From: Sipunculus nudus
Taxonomy: Eukaryota; Annelida; Sipuncula; Golfingiida; Sipunculidae
Reading direction: 5' to 3'
DNA: 64,000 nt
NCBI GenBank assembly: GCA_026874595.1
Contig: CM049309.1
Location: 54,846,079 to 54,910,078 of the forward strand
Under the pieces are notes generated by a model that made no database searches, was not told where the DNA came from, and saw only the letters and a program-made list of their open reading frames with translations. The position numbers and the translations under genes are program-made. Shown piece by piece: positions 51,801 through 60,800 of this stretch (position 1 is its first letter; each line of letters begins with the position of its first letter).

Positions 51801-54800
51801 TCCACACATAAATGGTTTCTGGCGTCAACAATATATGATCAGCTTTTAAGATGCCCATATAAAAAGAAATATAAATATCAGTACTAAAAAACTATGGGAA
51901 TGTACTTATTATCTCTTCAGAATTACACCATCAGTGTCACTCACAATCATATGGTGATATTTATGCTCTTTTTCTGTCATCAACTTGGATCTGTCAAAAC
52001 TGACAGTTGACAAGATAGCCGTTGGTAAATTCCTGAATATGAGCCTCTTCTGGTGATATTCTGTTTGAAAATTTCTAGGTAAAAAATTGGTACTATTTAA
52101 AATATAATTAAATAAAGCTGTTACACTGAGCATTCCTACAAGTATTGTTCTCCTAGTTACTTTTCTCAAATGATGTCCTGAAGCGATGACGTTTTCATGT
52201 CAACAAACGTCACAAACGGCAAAATATGTAGCCTCATGACAAAATAATTAAACCAGATATATTTTTAGTTTGCAGTGTCGTCAGTAGGGGGCGCCAGTAA
52301 AGAGTCAAGTTCCCCCTTAATGTACGGATGAACTGAAGGACAGATGGACATATGATTGACAAAGAGTGATAACTACAGCTCAGAAGACTATCAGTCAGCA
52401 AAGCTAAAAAGTGTTCAGAAGAGAATTATCTTGAGATAAATACCTGTTCCTTGACATATTTTGTTGGAAAATTTGAATAAAAGTAACCTGAGCAAAGAAT
52501 CTGGTGTGATCAGGCAAGACAGGCATGCCCCTCACCTCTCCCCACTGGCCTGTCACCCATTTTGGTGGGGGACACTTCCTGACTTGACACTTGCGACGTG
52601 TATGTGGTTTCTTCTTGATGTCACAGTGATGGTCCTTCAGGTACTCACCCTCGGTACTCACGCAGTACACCTGGCGGGACCGAAACCCAGGTCCACAGCT
52701 CGGGAAACACTACAACAACAAGCAGCCCATAAGTCATAATGCAGGGATGACAAGCTTGAGCAATGAATGAACAAGTCATCCTTATACCATGAGTTCCAAT
52801 CATTTTGATATATTTTTTTTCTTACATACAGGGTCATACAACTTCTTAAGGATTAAAAGTTCAGGATTTTCATACGACTTAGACTCTTGACATTCTGTTT
52901 GGTCTTCATGACTTTTGTCATGACTTTTTCCGACTTTTTCTCAGACTAGTCATTTTTTCAGAGACTTTCCTGACATTTAACCAGACATGTGATTCAAGTA
53001 CAGCCAAATCAAAATTGTCAAATTCTACTTTAGAAAGCTTATCTTCCATGTTCTATCATACCTTCATGCATGAAATATCTATCAGTTTATTTTTTTGCAT
53101 CTGTGTCTGGCCTGGTTAACCTTGTTATCGGGCATTCAGATGAAGTGGGTGATAAATGGAGTATTTACCATTCATATTGTTATGTTAGTTTTATAATATT
53201 TCCAAGAAGTCGCAGGCTGCCTTACTACGAGTAACATGCAACCTAAAATCATTAAAGAAATTGATCCCTGATATATTATAAAATAATCACCAGGCCATGT
53301 GAATATACAATGGTCTTCCGGTATTCACTTGACAGAGGATGGCCTGGCCTTGTTTCTATGTTTGTTTTATGTTTATCCACCAAATGGTGCTATCATTAAC
53401 CCATCCAAAAACAAAACGTGCTAAAATAAGCTGAATATTCTCATCATTTTGACTGTATTGCCACTGTATTGGCGGCATGCTTAACTGCATAAAATATATA
53501 TGAAAATATGTACCCACGTAATTATTAAATGTAAATAAATTATTCTGCAAGTTATGAAACCCTACATCAAAGGCACTGAGATATTTCACCCAAGTACACA
53601 TGAAACAACAAAAAATAATAACATGCCCTTGTTAATGTTAAACGGAAGCTTCCATTACCACAAGAATATGTGAACTTACTGGAGCCCAGTCACCCGTTGC
53701 CCACTGGGAAGGGCATTCACCAACATTACAGGCTTCTGTGTCATTGGGTGCTGGAGTTACACAGTCATCCCAAGGCATGGTCTCTTGATCAAGTTGGTTC
53801 AGGTTGCGTATACATAATACCTGCCGACTCCTTACTCCTCCACCACATGTTTTACTACACTCTGACCACCCACTCAAAGCCCACCTGATGTAATAAAAAA
53901 ACCAACGTTGGTCACAAAGGCTATTTAAACATAGCAACTAAAGATGTTCTCTGGTTTAATGCCAAGTGCACAGCATTAGTGGTTTCAACATTTTTCAATG
54001 GTTTCTTGTACTTTAAATGGTACATGTCATTTTAGTAATGTAGGATTAAACCAATATTGTCCACAGGACCAAATTCAAAGGTGAGCTTGGCATCTGAAAT
54101 TGGACAATTTAAAAGATGCAAAATTCAAAATATTTTGTAACTTATATGAGGTGTATAAGTCTGGGTAACACAAAGAAACTTACTCAGGGGGACAAGGGAG
54201 ATCATTGCAGTTCTTGATTCTGCCTTTTGGTTTGAGGTGGTTGAAACAGTGGAGGTTCTGGACGATGGTACGACCATTCTTGCGTACACACACTGGAAGA
54301 GACTGTGTGTAACCTGGAAGGGAAACAAATCAGTTCTTTACATGTTGTGAAAAAGATGTAACATGATGTGAAGAACTCAAACATCCATCAGCAAAAGCTG
54401 CACAACTGTCAATACACAAAATATGAGACATTTAATTCATGCATTATTTTAAATACTAGTGCAGTCTAAGGTCATCAGAAATATCTTGACACTTTTCTGA
54501 GAAGAAAGTAAAATATACTTATCCAGGCTGTACTTGTACTGGTACAGATCATGAATAACAGTATAGAATGCAGATGCAAAACACTAGTGCCAGTACAGAA
54601 AGCAGGTACAGAAAGCCAGTACAGAAAACTAGTACCAGCAAACGGTGTTACAAAACATATATCAGTACAGAATGGTCTTGCAAACACCAGTACTGGTACA
54701 GAATGTTTTTTGAAGAACACTGGCACCAAGGCAGCATGCTTGATGGAAAAGTCATAACATTTTGTGTGTTAAATTTTAAATACTGACACCTATTACCACT

Positions 54801-57800
54801 AATATCTGTCCAATGTGAAAATTTTATTGTGAATCTCATGTACATTTACAACTTATTTACAATAACCTTGCTCAATGCTCAATTTCTCTAATTTTCTTCT
54901 GACACTACAAAAATCTTGGCCATGACAATTTTGTACCAGGTATGGAAAATTCACATTACTTGGGATCTAAAACAGCAGAATTTAGCATCCAGAATGGTAC
55001 ATATGCACCCAACTCTGGGAATTTGAAACGATGTGAGGTTACCTTTAGCACAGCTCCGTGAACACTCTGACCATGGCGTGTACTGCCAGCCGAACTCTGA
55101 AGCATTCTGTGTCCCATTAGCAATAGGCATCGTATACTCGTACCTTACACCCTTGTTCTCTTCCTGCAGCAATAACTACAAGAAAAACCAGATAAGCCAT
55201 GGGCCATGATGTTATGCAGTCAGAAACACTGATTATATATTGTAAAACCTGCAGTGAAGTCATTAAGTGATTACTGGTTGGAAATGTACTTGATTTGAAT
55301 AAAGAGATGACATGTAACATTTGCTAGTGAACAAAGTAGATGTGTTACAAAGAGTTACCATAATCTAACCATGTATCTTTATGATAATCTAGTCCTTATA
55401 CATGTCAGTTTCATTTTTAGTAATACAATGTTATGTTAAATGATAATATAATATAATAGGATATAATGTAATTTAATAGATAAAATATTATCTTATTGTG
55501 AAATAAACACCATGAAAACGTTGATTATCCATCTGAAGCAAAATCAGTTAACAAATTTTATTTGATGAATTAAAAACAGACATAGTAACTGTGGTAAACA
55601 GGATATATACTACTAACCAATGCCAAAGTAGGACACTGAAACCTGTATTGCCTTTTATTCTATATTAATTTATGCTATTTGTTTCACTTAGAAGTCAGCT
55701 AAAGATAACTTTACTGAAAAACAGCATGGTCACATCATATCAAGAGCAGACCCAACAGGGCAATTTGGCAAGTTTATAATACTCCTCAATTACTTGGAGG
55801 AATTACCTTTTTTGTTGCCTTTTCGCAATACCTTCGAGGCTAACACCTCCCCCTTATACCTTAATACCTTGCAAAAATATCAATGTTAACTTATTAGTTT
55901 TATGATAGGGGTTAACAGGAATGTAATATACATACACTATATATAATAATTTTTACTGCATGTTGCTTTGTCTGTACTTTTTAAAACATGGACCAAGTGC
56001 CTTTCCCTCCTATGCCACTGAAAACTACTTTTATATTTGTTATTTCTGAATTAACGTAGCTTGGTTGATCAGATTTTTGTATGGCTGGCTTTCCTAAACA
56101 GCAAAATTCTGTTTACTCCTATGCATTAAGGTACTGGCTATAACTAAGACTTCTGGGAATAACCTGAGTAAATAAAGTCCTGAGCTACTTGGTATTTTAA
56201 AAGCAAAGTCTGTGGTTATAGGAGCAGAGTGGTCACAAAAAGACGGACGGGTGACTGTATCTAAACGCACCATGACAGTGAGGTCCTCTGAGGTAGGTCC
56301 TATAGCAGTCAATCTCTCTGGTTGTTCCTCTTGTCTCTCATAATGAAACACTGTCCCACCAACTTCAAATATACGCGGCCAGTCTATGGTCCAGTCCCCA
56401 TTAATGTAATATCTCTTGCTAATAGTTGATTTTAAAGCTACAAGTGGAAATTGTCCATTGTAAAACATAATCATAAAGTGAAGAATTAAACAATAAAAAA
56501 AGCATGAGAATGAAGTTAATGCAGGTGAAGAGATTCAATATATATTCCTGTAGATATTAAACAGTAAGACTCAAGTGTGCATCTGTTCATATAACACAAG
56601 TACATTCAGAATCACCTATGTGCCTCCATTTAGATGATTTAGGTGTAATCTAACTATCCTGTGTGCATTTGTTAAGATAATATAGGCATACTCGTACTCA
56701 TCTGATGGTCTCTAGTCAGATAATAAATTCAAGTTCAGACTCATATGTGTGCTTTATTTAGATTATACAGGTGTTTTCCGACTCATATAAACTTCTATGC
56801 AGATAATACAGGTGTATTAATACTTGTCTGAGTGCCTCTGTGCAAAAAATGCAGGTGTATTCCAAATTGTTTGAATGTGTCTCTGTACAGGTAATACAGT
56901 TGTACTCAAACTTGTCTGTGTGTCTGAACAGATAATACAGGTGTACTCAGAGTGCATCTGTACAGATATTCCAGGTGTACTCATACTTGTACTCAGACTT
57001 GCCCGTGTGCCTCTGTACAGATAATACAGGTGTTCTCTGACTTGCCTGTGTGTCTCTGTACAGATATTATGGGTGTTCTCAAACTTGTCTGTGTTCCACT
57101 GTACAGATAATATGGGTGTTCTCAAACTTTTCTGTGTTCCACTGTACAGATAATATGGGTGTTCTCAGGCTTGTCTGTGTGCCTCTGTACAGATAATATG
57201 GGTGTTCTCAGACTTGTTTGTGTGCCTCTGTACAGATAATATGGGTGTTCTCAGACTTGTCTGTGTGCCTCTGTACAGATAATACAGGTGTTCTCTGACT
57301 TGCCTGTGTGCCTCTGTACAGATAATATGGGTGTTCTCAGACTTTGCACACCATTATAATGGACCCATATTTAAGTAAATGACTGTTTGTGTCAAATTAA
57401 GGTGTTGTTTCCATAAAAAAAACAATCCTAGCCATTTGATTCTTTATATTTATGAGGAACTAAATGACCACAAACTCAATACAAATATGGCTCAAATAAA
57501 TCCTGCTGATTATGCAGGGAGGACTAATGAGATACTGGCTGAGGTAAGGGTTTATCTTATGGGGGTAGGACACAGCCTGGCTTTGGACTATGGCGTGGAA
57601 GGTCCCCAATTGGAACCCTGCCACAGCTGAAAAGATGGCAACATGGTGAAATCTGGCTAGAACCTCAAAGATTTGCTCTAATGTCTAAATGCAAAGTTAT
57701 AGCTTCTGGATTATCCTTCGCTCCCTGCACATGAATCTGAAATCCAGAAGGCTGAATATAATACATGTAATGTTTATCGTTTGGTTACTTTCATCTTCTT

Positions 57801-60800
57801 TCAGTACCACCAACGGGCCGTGGACCTATCCTTTGATGTTACAAAGACGAATTGCTCAGAGGAAAATATTGGCCCGATCCTGGATTCGAACCCATGTCAA
57901 TGGCACACAATCCTTCGTACCAACCGCTTCGCTAGCAAAGCAAGCTTCACTAGCAAGACAGTTCGGTCCGCTTTTATGTGCACCCGCAACACACCCCCTC
58001 TTAAGAGTGTTCTACTATCAGAACAAGCCTAATTTTCCTAGGAGTCACACTTTGGTAAGCTTATTCCCTGGGCCACAAAGTTTACCATCACCCAGATGAG
58101 CCCCCATTTTGTTACAAAGACAAATTGCTCAGGGGAAAATACTGGGCTGATCCGGGATTCGAACCCATGTCGGTGGCGCACAAGTCCTGCATACTAATAG
58201 CTTCACTAGCAAAGCAAGCTTCACTAGCGAGACAGTTTCAGTCCGCTTTTATGTCATGCCATAACATTGAAAAAAACTTCTTATCTATAATCATGTATAG
58301 CTATCAGTTACTTTAATTCTGTAGTATGAACAGAATGACTAAATACAGTCTATGATCATATATGTATATTTTCTGGTACCAGATACTAACCGAGGTAATT
58401 TTTGGAGTATGAGATCTCTTCAACATGTATATGTACTGCTCCTTGTGGGATGGTTACAATGGTCTTGTATGCTGAAGTTACAAAAATAATATTAAATAAT
58501 ATTAAAATAGTATTGCACAAACCTTTGCTTGACTCAAATTATGCTTAAACAAAGGCACCTTAGAAAATTTGGAATTGTTATCAGTAGTGTGCTGAGATAT
58601 ACTTCATGTATGGCAAGACATTAACTTTGTGATCATTTAACTTATCATGTCACTCCCAGATTCACAATTCACATACACTCAGCCGGCCAAGTTATTAGTG
58701 GTCATAATATGAGAGTTGTTTCCTAAAGTATATTCAGACTATAATCCAGAGAGTGGGGCAGTGTATGTGGCCACTGAAACCTACTTTATGCAAATTAGAC
58801 AAGTAACAAATTCAACAACAGCACAGCAAATGGTGTATCATATGTCTGTTGCATGTCTTGTGACCTCTGATCTCTTTAAATATGCATAGATTTTGCCAGC
58901 AATCAAACTTAAGTGAGATATTGTATTGGTTAATATTTCTATTGCGTTTCATCAAAATGCATTATGCTCCTGGTAAGTGATTGTGGCTACACCACAATGT
59001 AGCCTGGTGACCACTGACCAAATTAAATATGCATGGATTTTGCTTATATTCCAGCTCAGGTGAGATAATCTATTGGTAAGTAGTTATAGTGAGCTTCGTG
59101 AAAATCTTTCGAAGCCCTGGTTAGTTATCTTAAACTTAAAAGTAACTCTTTTGATCACAATAAAAACTTAAAACTTAACTCTTAAAGGTATCCTAAAAGT
59201 TAACAGGCAGCTAGACCGTGGGTATACCATAATGCATTCCATCATACATAGACATATAAAAATTGATGGTGATGGATGTATATGTTGCTTGTGCAGAGAT
59301 TTATACATAAACACATTTAATAATTTCTCAGAAACTTTGCGCACACTGTCACATAATCATTGAGCGTTATAAGGTACTTACTGTCTGTCAGGTCATCTGT
59401 AACTTTCATGTACGTGCCTTCTATTGTTTCACACATGGTGCCATCCCCACCACACACCCGGCACCTGTCCTCCACAGCATTGGATCCCAAGACCTTGTCA
59501 CACCCTACAGGCTGCAAATATCAGCAAATCTGAGTGTGAAATTTTATAATACCCTGCAGACTGCAAGAATGAGCAAGTTCTGACAATGGATTCTTATCAT
59601 CTACTACAGTTCTAAACACTTACTTCTGGCTGCAAGGAAATCTTATCACACCCTACAGGCTACAAGAACCAGCAAATCTGAATGTGAATATTATCACATC
59701 CTGCAGGCTGCAAGAATCAGCAAATCTGAATGTGAATATTATCACATCCTGCAGGCTGCAAGAATCAGCAAATTCTGACAGTGAATTCTTATCACTTACT
59801 ACATGCTGTAAGGAAATCTTATCACATCTTACAAGCTGCAAGAATCAGGAAAATCTGACAGTGAAATATTTTCACATGCTACAGGCAAGGAAAAGCTGAT
59901 TCTGAGACTGAAATCCTATCACATCAGACAAGCTGAAAGAACCACCAAAATCTGATGCTGTAAGGAAAGGCAGGTTCTGACAGTGAAATCTTATCACAAT
60001 AGACAAGATGAAAGAATCAGCCAATACAGTCTTATCAAATCTTATCACATCCTCTATAGGCTGCAAGAAGGAGCAAATTGTAAAAGTTAATTCTTGTCAC
60101 ATCCTACAAGGTGCTCAAATTTGTCACCATGACCTAATTCAGTTTTCAAAGAAGATTTTAACAGTAACTGTCTGGATGTCCATTTGGAACTTTCTAGATC
60201 TAACAGTTTCAACAGATTGTGTCCTACTACACAAACTATATGAGACTTATCAAAGGGTGCATTTTGTTAACAGCCAGCCAAGAATAATTGTTCAAGGTTT
60301 CATAAATACATTTGAATGGAATTATGTAGAGTATTATGAGCCAAAAGTAAAGCTATACATTATAAATATACATATATAATTTAGTACAATTACTGTGCAG
60401 TTGTTTAAAATTCCTATCAAGAGCAAAAATTTGGCTGCCATAGTCAATATAATAGAAAAGTTTACCAAATTGACCATCTTAATAAATGTAAAGATAGAAT
60501 GAATACATGTGGCTTCTGGGGGATGTATTTTGTAACTGTAATGTAGAAGTATAGTGAGTAGGACCTTCACCTTGCATTCTCCATTTATACAGATGTCATG
60601 TGTGTCAGGAAAGCACTGTGTTCCATCAACTACCTTGGTGCTGCGCTCAGTGTAGAAGTTATATCCAACAGCCATGCAGTTCAATGCACAAGGCTTCACA
60701 CGCCCTGTAACACAAGGCGTGTCAATTTAAACAGACTTAAGGCTTTCCACACTCTGTAACAACCAGGTATAGTAATAGGTTTTACACATCCTGTAACACA

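Noticed and set aside
56145-56270. Extension of the ADAMTS spacer exon past 56271
   Set aside because: Readable for about 40 codons but the conserved VM-LLLQ junction requires the donor at 56270 and the exon at 55175.
57882-57934. True tRNA gene
   Set aside because: A and B boxes exist but the acceptor stem and anticodon arm cannot be made, and the same tail is found in a second copy, so it is a SINE.
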